From Lachnospiraceae bacterium (GTDB taxonomy: Bacteria > Bacillota > Clostridia > Lachnospirales > Lachnospiraceae), in assembly GCA_024680595.1 (NCBI GenBank), contig JAILCB010000027.1:1-36274 (forward strand): 36,274 nucleotides of DNA, read 5' to 3'. The notes beneath the pieces are model-generated. The model was not told the origin of the DNA. It saw only the letters and a program-made list of their open reading frames with translations, and did no database searches. A program made the translations under genes and the position numbers. This document shows positions 18,913 to 26,766 of the stretch, piece after piece (position 1 is the stretch's first letter; every line of letters starts with the position of its first letter).

Positions 18913-20816
18913 TCCACTTCCCGAATCCACAGCTCCATAGACGCATCAGACGGCATATGCAAATCGCCCCGGGGCGAAACCCCCACCGTCCCGACCTTAG
19001 GGCCGTCCGCCAGGCAGGATCTCTTGAACTGCTGGGTAAAAAACCTGCGATAGAAAGTCCGCAGCCATTTCAGCACCGTCTCCCCAGAATAGGAATCTCC
19101 AAAGGCCAATCTGGCAAGTCTGTAGATTTTACCGGGTCGGAAGCCAAAACGCAAGACATAATACAGGAAGAAATCGTGTAATTCATAGGGTCCCACCAAA
19201 TCCTCCGTCTGCTGTGAAATCTGCCCTTCCTTAGGCGGCAGCAGCTCCGGACTCACGGGGGTATCCAGAATATCCAAAAGGGTAGCCTTTAATTCTTCAT
19301 TACCACAGGTCTGGGCATAATGACGGACCAGATGACGGACCAGGGTCTTTGGCACACCGCCATTCACGCCATACATGGACATATGATCCCCATTATAGGT
19401 AGCCCATCCCAGGGCCAGCTCAGACAAGTCCCCGGTTCCTACCACCAGGCCGCCATTCTGATTAGCCAAATCCATGAGAACCTGGGTCCGCTCCCGGGCC
19501 TGGCTATTCTCATAGGTCACATCATGCTTATTCTCATCCTGGCCAATATCCCGGAAATGTCTGCGCACAGACTCCCGAATATCGATCTCCTTGAAATCCG
19601 CCCCCAGAACCCGGATCAGATTAACCGCATTCTGATAGGTCCTGTCCGTGGTGCCAAAGCAAGGCATGGTAACAGCTGTTATGCCTTTCCTGTCATAACC
19701 CAGACTGTCAAAGGCACGAACCGTCACGAGCAGGGCCAGGGTAGAGTCCAGGCCTCCCGAAATACCCACGCAGGCATATTTGGTGCGAATATGCTGAAGT
19801 CTCTTCTTTAAGCCCTGAGCCTGAATAGAAAGCACCTCCTCACAACGCAGGAAAAGCTTATCCTCATCGCCGGGAATAAAGGGAGAAGGGTCAGGAATCC
19901 GGGTCAGAACCGTTTCCGTCTCGCTTAGATGGAAGGGAATCCTCAAATAATCGTCCTCCTCCATATCTGAAAAGCTGCTATTTCTCCGTCTGTCCCCCCG
20001 AATACGCTCTACATCAATATCTCCATATGTAATACCATTCTTGAAAAGGGTTGCCTGAGCCAGAATGCTGCCATTCTCAGAAATAAGGCTATCCCCCGCA
20101 AATACCAGATCCGTAGTAGACTCTCCCTCTCCCGCTGCCGCATAGGCATAGGCACAGACCAGTCTCGATGACAGGGAGGAAATCAATATCCTTCTGAATT
20201 CCGCCTTTCCTGCACCCGCAACCCCCGCTGCCAGATTAACGATGAGGTGGGCTCCCGCCTTCACATGGCCCAGAGATGGCGGCAGAAGGGCAAAAGCATC
20301 CTCCCCGATTTCCGCACAGACACGGAAGGGGCAGGGAAGCGAATCATTCTCCAGGAGAATATGGGTTCCAAAGGGAATGTCCACGCCAAAGAATTCCGCG
20401 TCCTCAGCCGTATCCGGCCCCTGGGCAAAATATCGGCCGTCAGAGAATTCCCCGAAATTCAGAATGGTTTTCTTTGGAATCAGGCAAAGCAGCAGGCCCC
20501 TGTGAACCACTGCCGCCACATTATAGATTTTGCCATTCTTCTCGAAAGGCAGACCCACAAAAATCAGGGCATCAAAATCTGCCGAAAACTCTACAATATT
20601 CTTTAACTGCTGCCTGCATTCCAAGAGCAGGCTCTCCTGCAGAAACAGGTCTCCACAGGTATAACCGGACAGAGAAAGCTCCGGAAATACGATAATTCTG
20701 GCGCCCTTTGCCGAGGCTTCAGCAATAAGGGTCTCAATTCGCTCCACATTAAATAGGGGATCCGCCACCCGAACATCGGGGGTGACTGCCGCCACCTTGA
20801 TAAATCCGTCTCTCAT
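18897..20816 (-). CDS. nadE: Glutamine-dependent NAD+ synthetase
   Basis: The enzyme makes NAD+ from deamido-NAD+, ATP and glutamine-derived ammonia in the cytoplasm. The product has 639 residues, typical for the two-domain bacterial form. The N-terminal nitrilase domain (about 1-290) shows the Glu-Lys-Cys triad in FPELSLSGYTC, LIPKKTILNF and RVCAEIGED. The C-terminal synthetase domain has the PP-loop GISGGLDSTLALL, then GTGDLSELALGWATYNGDH and KEGQISQQTEDLVGPYELHD. ATG 20816 has AAGGGA upstream. It lies 86 bases downstream of hslO and is probably in its operon. The 3' end is the source of a tandem array running toward the next gene. Confidence 0.96.
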   Translation of the reverse strand: MRDGFIKVAAVTPDVRVADPLFNVERIETLIAEASAKGARIIVFPELSLSGYTCGDLFLQESLLLECRQQLKNIVEFSADFDALIFVGLPFEKNGKIYNVAAVVHRGLLLCLIPKKTILNFGEFSDGRYFAQGPDTAEDAEFFGVDIPFGTHILLENDSLPCPFRVCAEIGEDAFALLPPSLGHVKAGAHLIVNLAAGVAGAGKAEFRRILISSLSSRLVCAYAYAAAGEGESTTDLVFAGDSLISENGSILAQATLFKNGITYGDIDVERIRGDRRRNSSFSDMEEDDYLRIPFHLSETETVLTRIPDPSPFIPGDEDKLFLRCEEVLSIQAQGLKKRLQHIRTKYACVGISGGLDSTLALLVTVRAFDSLGYDRKGITAVTMPCFGTTDRTYQNAVNLIRVLGADFKEIDIRESVRRHFRDIGQDENKHDVTYENSQARERTQVLMDLANQNGGLVVGTGDLSELALGWATYNGDHMSMYGVNGGVPKTLVRHLVRHYAQTCGNEELKATLLDILDTPVSPELLPPKEGQISQQTEDLVGPYELHDFFLYYVLRFGFRPGKIYRLARLAFGDSYSGETVLKWLRTFYRRFFTQQFKRSCLADGPKVGTVGVSPRGDLHMPSDASMELWIREVDALRP

Positions 20817-20873
20817 GAAATGTCCCTTCTCTTCAGTCTTTCACTGTATCACTTATAAACTAAAACGACTGCC

Positions 20874-20949
20874 GCCCTGCGCGGCTTCCAGCAGAGGTTT
20901 GCTTACTCTGCGTTCACATCTCTGTTGCCCTGCGCGGCTTCCAGCAGAG
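20874..20949 (-). repeat. 23-bp exact direct repeat flanking the hslO stop codon
   Basis: GCCCTGCGCGGCTTCCAGCA plus GAG occurs at 20874-20896 and at 20927-20949, an offset of 53 bp and 23 of 23 bases identical. The second copy is coding (near the hslO C-terminus, LLEAAQG) and the first lies just after the stop codon. Confidence 0.9.
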
Positions 20950-21805
20950 ACTGCACCCGATCTACAGGAAAAGTATAGGCTTTCCCACAGAACTGGCACT
21001 TGACCTCCACGTCCTTGCCTTCCTCCACCATACTCTTCAGTTCCTTTTCCCCTACACTCAGGAGAATACTCTCAACCCGCTCCTCACTGCAGTCACAGTG
21101 AAAGCCCACAGCCATACCGGGACTGATAATAGGGTCAAGTCCTTCCATCAATAATTCAATCAGATCCTCCGGGCTCTTGCCCATTTTCAGATAGTCCGTG
21201 ACCGAGGAAATGGACTTCAGATTCCTCTCCACTGTGGAAATTGTCTCCTCTGAGGCCCCGGGCATGAGCTGCAGAATAAAGCCCCCCGCCTCTCTCACGG
21301 TATTCTCCCTATTCATCAAAACGCCCAGACCCACCGCTGACGGCACCTGCTCACTGGTTGCGAAATAATAGGTGAGATCCTCCGCAATTTCTCCGGACAC
21401 CAAATCAATCTGCCCTGTATAAGGCTCCTTCAGACCCTGATCCTTAATAACGCGAAGTGTGCCCTTACCAACAGCCCCCGACACATCCAACTTGTGATCC
21501 GTATCCCTGGCGGGCAGAAGCACCACGGGCTCTATGGCAAAGCCCTTTACATTCCCCTGGGCATCCGCAGTCACTGTGAGGCCCTCCACAGGCCCCTCAC
21601 ACCGAATCTGAAGCGTCAGCTTGTCATCTCCCTGAAGCATGGCGCCCATCATAAGTCCCGCCGTCAATAGCCTGCCCAGAGCCGCCGTCACCACCGGGCT
21701 AGTATTATGAAAGAAACGGGCCTTCTCCACCGTATCCCGGGTAGTAGCCGCAAACATGCGGACCTCCCCATTGCCGGAAAGTGCCCGTACCAAATAGTCT
21801 CCCAT
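20903..21805 (-). CDS. hslO: Redox-regulated chaperone Hsp33
   Basis: Hsp33 is a cytoplasmic holdase switched on by oxidative unfolding and loss of zinc from a four-cysteine centre. The product has 300 residues, normal length. The zinc centre is visible as HCDCSEERV (CxC) and VKCQFCGKAY (CxxC) near the C-terminus. Family segments include the N-terminal GDYLVRALS, FHNTSPVVTAALGRLLTAGLMMG and the LQLMPGASEETI region. The start is ATG 21805 with GGAGG ten bases upstream; the track start 17 codons earlier lacks this. nadE follows after 86 bases. A 23-bp piece of the gene end is duplicated past the stop codon. Confidence 0.95.
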   Translation of the reverse strand: MGDYLVRALSGNGEVRMFAATTRDTVEKARFFHNTSPVVTAALGRLLTAGLMMGAMLQGDDKLTLQIRCEGPVEGLTVTADAQGNVKGFAIEPVVLLPARDTDHKLDVSGAVGKGTLRVIKDQGLKEPYTGQIDLVSGEIAEDLTYYFATSEQVPSAVGLGVLMNRENTVREAGGFILQLMPGASEETISTVERNLKSISSVTDYLKMGKSPEDLIELLMEGLDPIISPGMAVGFHCDCSEERVESILLSVGEKELKSMVEEGKDVEVKCQFCGKAYTFPVDRVQSLLEAAQGNRDVNAE

Positions 21806-21963
21806 GAAATAACTGCCTCCATTCAAAGCCGTTCTACAAAAACAATCTATAGCCAAAAAATTTTTTTATTATAATAATTTCCCGGCTTCCAAAAACTCAA
21901 TATATTCCCAAAAATTAAGCACAAAGCCCATTATATAGAATTCTTTTCTGTAATGCAATGCAC

Positions 21964-21992
21964 TTGACAATTCTTTTCTTTTTGTATAAAAT
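21964..21992 (+). promoter_or_regulatory. Promoter of tRNA-Arg
   Basis: TTGACA (21964-21969), a 17-base spacer and TAAAAT (21987-21992) form a near-consensus sigma-A promoter about 110 bases before the tRNA. The 160 bases between the hslO start and this element are AT-rich and hold no other gene. Confidence 0.65.
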
Positions 21993-22101
21993 ACATTTCG
22001 TTGTCTGCAAGAGCAGTCCTAATTTTCACAAAAGACTCTTACAAGGCGTATCGGACATATCCTTTTCCGCCAGCCTATGATTGCAGAGGACACAGTCTCA
22101 T

Positions 22102-22175
22102 ACGTGCGTAGCTCAGCTGGATAGAGCGTCTGGCTACGGACCAGAAGGTCGCGGGTTCGAATCCTGTCGCACGTG
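22102..22175 (+). tRNA. tRNA-Arg (anticodon ACG)
   Basis: Acceptor arms ACGTGCG (22102-22108) and CGCACGT (22168-22174) pair over seven bases with discriminator G. The D-arm is GCTCAGCTGGATAGAGC, the anticodon arm TCTGG-CTACGGA-CCAGA, giving anticodon ACG, and the T-arm contains GGTTCGAATCC. The 3' CCA is not encoded. A34 would be deaminated to inosine by TadA to read CGU, CGC and CGA. Confidence 0.96.
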
Positions 22176-22184
22176 GGATTAGAG

Positions 22185-22229
22185 AAACGGCGTAAACTTG
22201 GGATAATCCCTTGTTTACGCCGTTTTTTA
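22185..22229 (+). terminator. Terminator after tRNA-Arg, probably shared with the TetR gene
   Basis: AAACGGCGTAAAC (22185-22197) pairs perfectly with GTTTACGCCGTTT (22213-22225), with an inner GGGAT/ATCCC in the loop, followed by TTTTAT. On the minus strand it directly follows the stop of the convergent TetR gene, so it probably serves both. Confidence 0.88.
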
Positions 22230-22892
22230 TTAATCATCCAATGAAACACTGCCCTTTTCCAGGGCATTCATTATTTTCTCCCTTTTCTCATCCGAAAAGC
22301 CAACAGCCCTAACCGTCAGCTTAATGATATTTGTCACCAATTGCCTGACCCTTTCCTCGCTCTTCTCCTCTCCCAGCAAATAATTATACATTATTTCACT
22401 AATACCGCCTGCCAGAAAACGGGCCATACTCCAGGCTTCACATTGGGGAAAATCCTCCATATGGGAAAAACTCTCAATCCAAAACTCAGCCACCCTCTGG
22501 GTAATCTTGTCCCTCGTATTCAGAATAAAGGAATAGTTCATCCCCGAGCCATCAATATAGCTACAATTATTACTTGTCAGATATTTGATGAGATAATCCT
22601 TCATAAAGATATTATTATATAGTATCCATTCCTCCAAAGTCCTATATTTTATAGAAAATTGATTTTTTAAGCCTTCAATGTACTCGTCTGCAATAGTTTC
22701 AATACAGGCATGATACAAATCATCCTTGGACTCAAAATAGTAATAAAAAACGCTGGGCGAGGCCGATTTATCCGCCACTGCGGTGAGTACATTTCTTACC
22801 GATATCCCCTCGTAACCCTTTTCCTTGAAAAGTTCCATTGCTACCCTAATAAATACTTCCCTACGAATATTAGGATCCTTTCTTTTTCTCAA
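22230..22892 (-). CDS. TetR-family transcriptional regulator
   Basis: The protein has 220 residues. The N-terminal TetR helix-turn-helix is clear: REVFIRVAMELFKEKGYEG, then ISVRNVLTAVADKSASPSVF and YYYFESKDDLYHACIE (about residues 6-60). The C-terminal ligand domain is not assignable. The start is taken as TTG 22892 because GGAAGGAG lies seven bases upstream; the track's start at 22913 would place that ribosome binding site inside the gene. The neighbour downstream of the promoter side is the GT-C type membrane protein on the same strand (ends 22934), leaving a gap of about 40 bases, so the regulator may be read through from mnmA. The target genes are unknown. Confidence 0.9.
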   Translation of the reverse strand: MRKRKDPNIRREVFIRVAMELFKEKGYEGISVRNVLTAVADKSASPSVFYYYFESKDDLYHACIETIADEYIEGLKNQFSIKYRTLEEWILYNNIFMKDYLIKYLTSNNCSYIDGSGMNYSFILNTRDKITQRVAEFWIESFSHMEDFPQCEAWSMARFLAGGISEIMYNYLLGEEKSEERVRQLVTNIIKLTVRAVGFSDEKREKIMNALEKGSVSLDD

Positions 22893-22933
22893 GCAAAAAC
22901 TCCTTCCAGACAAAAAAACAAGTAAGACGTTTG

Positions 22934-24886
22934 CTATTGTACCACATTATTACCTGTCTCTGCACTAGAAGATGCAGAATCTGTCCCATCGACAGATTCT
23001 TTCTCCAAATCCCCTTTATTTCCACTGATTTCAGAGAGTATTCTCTTCACGCCCGCTGCCGATAGGAGTAGGAAAAAGGGTGTTCCTATGAAAATATATC
23101 TGGCCTTGGCCTCGAAGAGGAGCTCGAAAAGGTGAAGGCCTATCAGGCTCAAGGCCAGGACAGCAAGGGTTTCCGGACCCCTCAATTCTCCATTCCTTCC
23201 CCTGCTCTCTGAGCCGCCAAAAGGGGCTGAGGGTGATAGAGGACGAGAGCCCCTTAATTCTCCATTCCCTCCCTCTCTCTCTGAGCCGCCAGAAGGGGCT
23301 GATAGAGGGCGAGAGCCCCTCAATCCCCCATTCCCTCCCCTGCTCTCTGAGCCGCCAGAAGGGACTGCAGGTGATAGAGGGTCAGATCCCCTCAATTCTC
23401 CATTCCTTCCCCTGTTCCTTGGTCCAAAAACACTGAAAAGGGACAGGAAGAGAACCATGAGCCAAACGATTTGCTGCATACTGGAAAACTTGCCATAATG
23501 CCGTCCCTCAGTGTGAATCCACTCCATCACATAGGGCCTCAGGGCGTTCTCTCTGACAGGAGGAAAATCTCCCAGGCTTGTGCCCGCAAAGAAATTCCCG
23601 TCAATTCCCCAGGCGAAGGTTCCGTCGGCAAAGTTTACAAGGGTCTTCTTTGTTAAATGGGACAAAAGTCCCTTAATTCCCATAGACCGCAGCCTTTCCC
23701 CGGCCAGGTCCATGTCAAACCGTGTGCGCTCCTCCGGATCCCCTATGGAATTGGTAAGGTTGGTATCCTCATTAGAATAGACCCCGTTGGTCTCCTGATT
23801 TAATCCCATCATGAAATAATGGGCCATTCCGAAGGGTTTATTGGGGTCTAGATCCATATGAAGGGAGGGAATCAGGATGAAGGAAATTATAAGCTTAGTC
23901 ACCAAAAGAGCCGCCAGAAAGGATAGGGCTCCTTTGGGAAAGCGGCGGCTCTCGGCAGTACCCACTACCTCAGCTTGCTTCTCCGGCATCCTTTTAATCG
24001 ATAGGGTCCCTTTGGGCAAGCGCCGGCTCTCAGCCCTTGTCTCATCCCTTCTGCCCGCAAGCGCTTTGAAGGCCGTCAATAAGAGGACAGCAATCACCGC
24101 TATGACGGTCTGTGGCTTCAGGGCATAGCCAATTGCCGTAAGTATGCCCATAAGAGCCCAAATTATGATAGGATTCTTTCCCTCCCTCAGCTGGAAAAGC
24201 CTTAGGACTGCCAGCGGAAAAATAAGCCCCACCGAATCGGAGTAGGTGATTAGAAGCCAGGGGGAAAGCCCGATAAAACCCGCAAAAACAAGCCAGGTCA
24301 GATAGGCCCCCAAATAGGAATCCAAAAGGGTCCGGGCGATTCGGAAAATCAGAATCCCACAGGCAGAATATAGGATACACTGAAAAATCCCCAGAACCAG
24401 CACCGATTCCGTACCAAATAAGGAAGCTGCTTTCATTACCGCCAGATAAATCCAGACCAGCAGCAGATTATTGGGATGGGCAGAGAAATAATCCACCGAG
24501 ACCGCCTCATAATCCCCCCGAAGAATATGGAAAACACCGCCCAAAACTCCTGCGGGATCCCAGTCCGAATAAAAAAATCCGCTAATTACAAAGAGACATT
24601 GAATTGCAAAAAGAAGCAGAACGACTAGGGGAAAAAGTATTTTTGTCCGCTTCTCCAGAAATCCTTCTAAGGCTTTTCGGAAACGGTATAGAGGAATTGC
24701 AAAAACAGCCGTTATCAAAACTCCTATCAGGAACAACTTGGGATTCGAAAGTAAAAATTCCTTTTTCAGATAATAATCTGTGCCCCCGGCAAAAAAGAGT
24801 ACCAGAAAGAAGGTCCAGCCAAAGAGCAGAAAGTAAAGGATATTTATGAACTTCAAGAAATAATCATATATACGAACTCTTCTCAT
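22934..24886 (-). CDS. GT-C/GT39-like multi-pass membrane protein
   Basis: This 650-residue protein has about 11-12 hydrophobic segments. Its layout resembles GT-C glycosyltransferases (PMT/ArnT type): an acidic motif in the first large loop (FYSDWDPAGVLGG), then the DYFSAHPNNLLLVWIY segment. Such enzymes move sugars from lipid-phosphate carriers to proteins or polymers outside the membrane; donor and acceptor are not inferable here. Two in-frame repeat insertions are present: an AESRRxPKGxLS duplication (about residues 280-322) and three to four copies of a 22-24-residue unit beginning GNGELRGSxPLS (about 490-572). Both fall in loops between membrane helices. The ATG overlaps the mnmA stop (ATGA), so the two genes are coupled. 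Confidence 0.7.
   Translation of the reverse strand: MRRVRIYDYFLKFINILYFLLFGWTFFLVLFFAGGTDYYLKKEFLLSNPKLFLIGVLITAVFAIPLYRFRKALEGFLEKRTKILFPLVVLLLFAIQCLFVISGFFYSDWDPAGVLGGVFHILRGDYEAVSVDYFSAHPNNLLLVWIYLAVMKAASLFGTESVLVLGIFQCILYSACGILIFRIARTLLDSYLGAYLTWLVFAGFIGLSPWLLITYSDSVGLIFPLAVLRLFQLREGKNPIIIWALMGILTAIGYALKPQTVIAVIAVLLLTAFKALAGRRDETRAESRRLPKGTLSIKRMPEKQAEVVGTAESRRFPKGALSFLAALLVTKLIISFILIPSLHMDLDPNKPFGMAHYFMMGLNQETNGVYSNEDTNLTNSIGDPEERTRFDMDLAGERLRSMGIKGLLSHLTKKTLVNFADGTFAWGIDGNFFAGTSLGDFPPVRENALRPYVMEWIHTEGRHYGKFSSMQQIVWLMVLFLSLFSVFGPRNRGRNGELRGSDPLSPAVPSGGSESRGGNGGLRGSRPLSAPSGGSEREGGNGELRGSRPLSPSAPFGGSESRGRNGELRGPETLAVLALSLIGLHLFELLFEAKARYIFIGTPFFLLLSAAGVKRILSEISGNKGDLEKESVDGTDSASSSAETGNNVVQ
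23170..23416 (-). repeat. In-frame 66-72-bp tandem repeat in the GT-C-like gene
   Basis: Three full units and one partial unit encode GNGELRGSDPLSPAVPSGGS-type segments of 24, 22 and 24 residues. The 66-bp unit differs from the 72-bp ones by six bases, so the frame is kept. Blocks such as CTCAATTCTCCATTCCTTCC recur. Confidence 0.88.
23925..24045 (-). repeat. In-frame 81-bp duplication in the GT-C-like gene
   Basis: AESRRLPKGTLS and AESRRFPKGALS are encoded 27 codons apart, by GGGAAAGCGGCGGCTCTCGG and GGGCAAGCGCCGGCTCTCAG. This is a two-copy duplication in a cytoplasmic or extracytoplasmic loop. Confidence 0.8.
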
Positions 24887-26307
24887 ATGGCAGAATCAAT
24901 TACCCCTCCCCCAAAAACCTGGAATTCATCAATAGCTAATTCCCGCTCATCTCCATTTCTGCAGGAATCCCCCACATTTCCGGCAAAGCCGTAGTCTGTA
25001 TTATCAGAAAGTCCCTGCTCCCTCTCAAGGGAATCCTTGCCGGGATTATGGCCTGCCCCCCTGCCTGCCTCATATAATCCCGCCACTTCATCTTCTCCGG
25101 GTCCTCCATTTCCCTGGGCAGATCCCGTCTCAGGACTATGGCCGGCCCCTCCTTCTCCCTGAACAGCACCACCCGTCTTGGACTCCCCTTCTCCCCGGAC
25201 AGAATCGCCCTCAGACCTTGCCTCATAGAAAACAAGGGCCTGTCCCGGCGTCACTGCACGGACGGGCTTCTCAAACTCCACCCTAATACAGTCCTTGCCA
25301 CATCTTGTGGCCCGGCACCACTCACCCTTATGCCGATAGCGAATCTTGGCAAACAGACGCCGGCTGGATCCCGGCTCCAGGTCCTCTACCGACATAAAGT
25401 TTAGCCCTGAGCAGATAAGCCCCCGGGAAAACACATCCTCACCCTCACCAACCACCACTTCATTGGTGTCCGGCCGAATCTCCGTGACATAGACGTGTCT
25501 GCCCATAGGCAGGCCCAGGCCCCGCCTCTGCCCTATGGTGTAATGAATAATTCCCTTATGCCGGCCCAGAATCGTCCCATCCTTAGTCACGAAATTTCCG
25601 GCCGGGGGACATGCCCGGCAGCCGGCACATCTCATAACCTCCCTTTCAATGAAGGCCCCGTAATCATGATCCGGAATAAAGCAAATCTCCTGACTATCAG
25701 GCTTATTGGCCACAGGGAGATTAGCCTCCGCCGCAATAGCCCTAACCTCATCCTTATCATATTGGCCTAAGGGCATAAGAGTCCGGGATAATTGTTCCTG
25801 AGTCAGGTCGTAGAGGGCATAGGTCTGATCCTTTATCGCCCCCTTTGACATTCCCAGGGAAAACCTTCCATTTCTCAACTTTATTATTCTGGCATAATGG
25901 CCTGTGGCAATATAGTCTGCCCCCAGTTCCCCCGCTTTTTTCAACAGGGCCTCCCATTTCACATAGCGGTTGCAGACCACGCAGGGATTGGGCGTACGTC
26001 CATGCAGGTATTCCGAGAGAAACCTGTCCACCACACAGGTCCGGAAAATCTCCCCAAAATCCAGTACATAATGGGGAATCCCCAGCTTCTCCGCCACCCT
26101 TTTCGCGTCCTCCGCGGCGGAAAAATCTATATTCCTTTCCCCCGCTACTCCTGACTCAGAAAGCTCCCCAGAGACCTTATCCTCCCGCCAAAGCTGCAGA
26201 GTAACCCCAATAACCTCATATCCCATCCTCTGCAGCAAAAGGGCCGCCACAGAAGAATCCACGCCGCCGGACATACCTACAAGTACTTTTCCCTTTGAAT
26301 TCGCCAT
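24883..26307 (-). CDS. mnmA: tRNA 2-thiouridylase with a large C-terminal insertion
   Basis: MnmA installs the 2-thio group on U34 of tRNAs for Lys, Glu and Gln, using ATP and a persulfide relay. Visible features are the PP-loop GMSGGVDSSVAALLL, first catalytic cysteine GRTPNPCVVCN, ATGHYARI, DSQEICFIPD with the second cysteine, and GQRRGLGLPMGRHVYV. The start is ATG 26307 with AAGGAT six bases upstream; the track's extra 15 codons lack such a site. The product has 474 residues versus about 360 usual. The surplus is a Gly/Glu-rich insertion at about residues 361-458 between QALVFYEARSEG and VFGGGVIDSA, which together form the normal C-terminal strand pair. The core is intact, so activity is expected. 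The gene overlaps the next by four bases. Confidence 0.95.
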   Translation of the reverse strand: MANSKGKVLVGMSGGVDSSVAALLLQRMGYEVIGVTLQLWREDKVSGELSESGVAGERNIDFSAAEDAKRVAEKLGIPHYVLDFGEIFRTCVVDRFLSEYLHGRTPNPCVVCNRYVKWEALLKKAGELGADYIATGHYARIIKLRNGRFSLGMSKGAIKDQTYALYDLTQEQLSRTLMPLGQYDKDEVRAIAAEANLPVANKPDSQEICFIPDHDYGAFIEREVMRCAGCRACPPAGNFVTKDGTILGRHKGIIHYTIGQRRGLGLPMGRHVYVTEIRPDTNEVVVGEGEDVFSRGLICSGLNFMSVEDLEPGSSRRLFAKIRYRHKGEWCRATRCGKDCIRVEFEKPVRAVTPGQALVFYEARSEGDSVRGEGESKTGGAVQGEGGAGHSPETGSAQGNGGPGEDEVAGLYEAGRGAGHNPGKDSLEREQGLSDNTDYGFAGNVGDSCRNGDERELAIDEFQVFGGGVIDSAI

Positions 26308-26361
26308 ACTATCCTTCTTCTTGTCATAATTAAGTGCCATCAGCACAGGCAAAAGTAAAAA

Positions 26362-26370
26362 ATCATATCA
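26362..26370 (-). promoter_or_regulatory. Candidate extended -10 promoter of mnmA
   Basis: On the minus strand TGATATGAT (TG, one base, TATGAT) lies about 55 bases before the mnmA start. The -35 region (TTTTGT at a 17-base spacing) is poor, as is usual for extended -10 promoters. Confidence 0.4.
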
Positions 26371-26397
26371 AAATCAGTAAGAATACAAAATACGGGA

Positions 26398-26553
26398 TTT
26401 CCGAATGCGCATCTTGCCGCATTCGGAAAGTCATAGAATCGGGAATTTCAACAGAAATTCCTAATTCGTACGCGACCAGCCCTCGAGTAGCGAGTGGCGT
26501 GTCCCGCGCTATGCGCGGGATTTCCGAATGTGGCTCCTTGTCGCATTCGGAAA
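26398..26553. repeat. Cluster of four hairpins between mnmA and aroF
   Basis: This 460-base gap has no gene. It holds TTTCCGAATGCG/CGCATTCGGAAA (26398-26429, 12-bp stem), GGAATTTC/GAAATTCC (26442-26461), TCCCGCGC/GCGCGGGA (26502-26520) and TTTCCGAATG/CATTCGGAAA (26521-26553). The first and last are copies of one element, both followed by GTCAT. A third copy lies at 30082-30120. None has a T-tract, so they are not ordinary terminators. Confidence 0.8.
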
Positions 26554-26661
26554 GTCATAATAATGCTGAAATAATACACTATCTCAGAAGTAAATACCAT
26601 AGCCCATCTACGCTTAATAATAGGGCAAAGAAAGTTTTTCCCTCCACCCCCATTATTACAA

Positions 26662-26690
26662 TTGTTTTTCCAATTTTTCCGTGATATTAT
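26662..26690 (+). promoter_or_regulatory. Candidate promoter of the DAHP synthase gene
   Basis: TTGTTT (26662-26667), 17 bases and TATTAT (26685-26690) match the sigma-A pattern at four and five of six positions. They lie about 75 bases before the start codon. Confidence 0.5.
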
Positions 26691-26766
26691 ATTTTTTTTG
26701 GGAGAATCCCCATAACGCATAATCAAATACTATGACTTATCAGACATTTCAACAGAAAGGAAGCCT

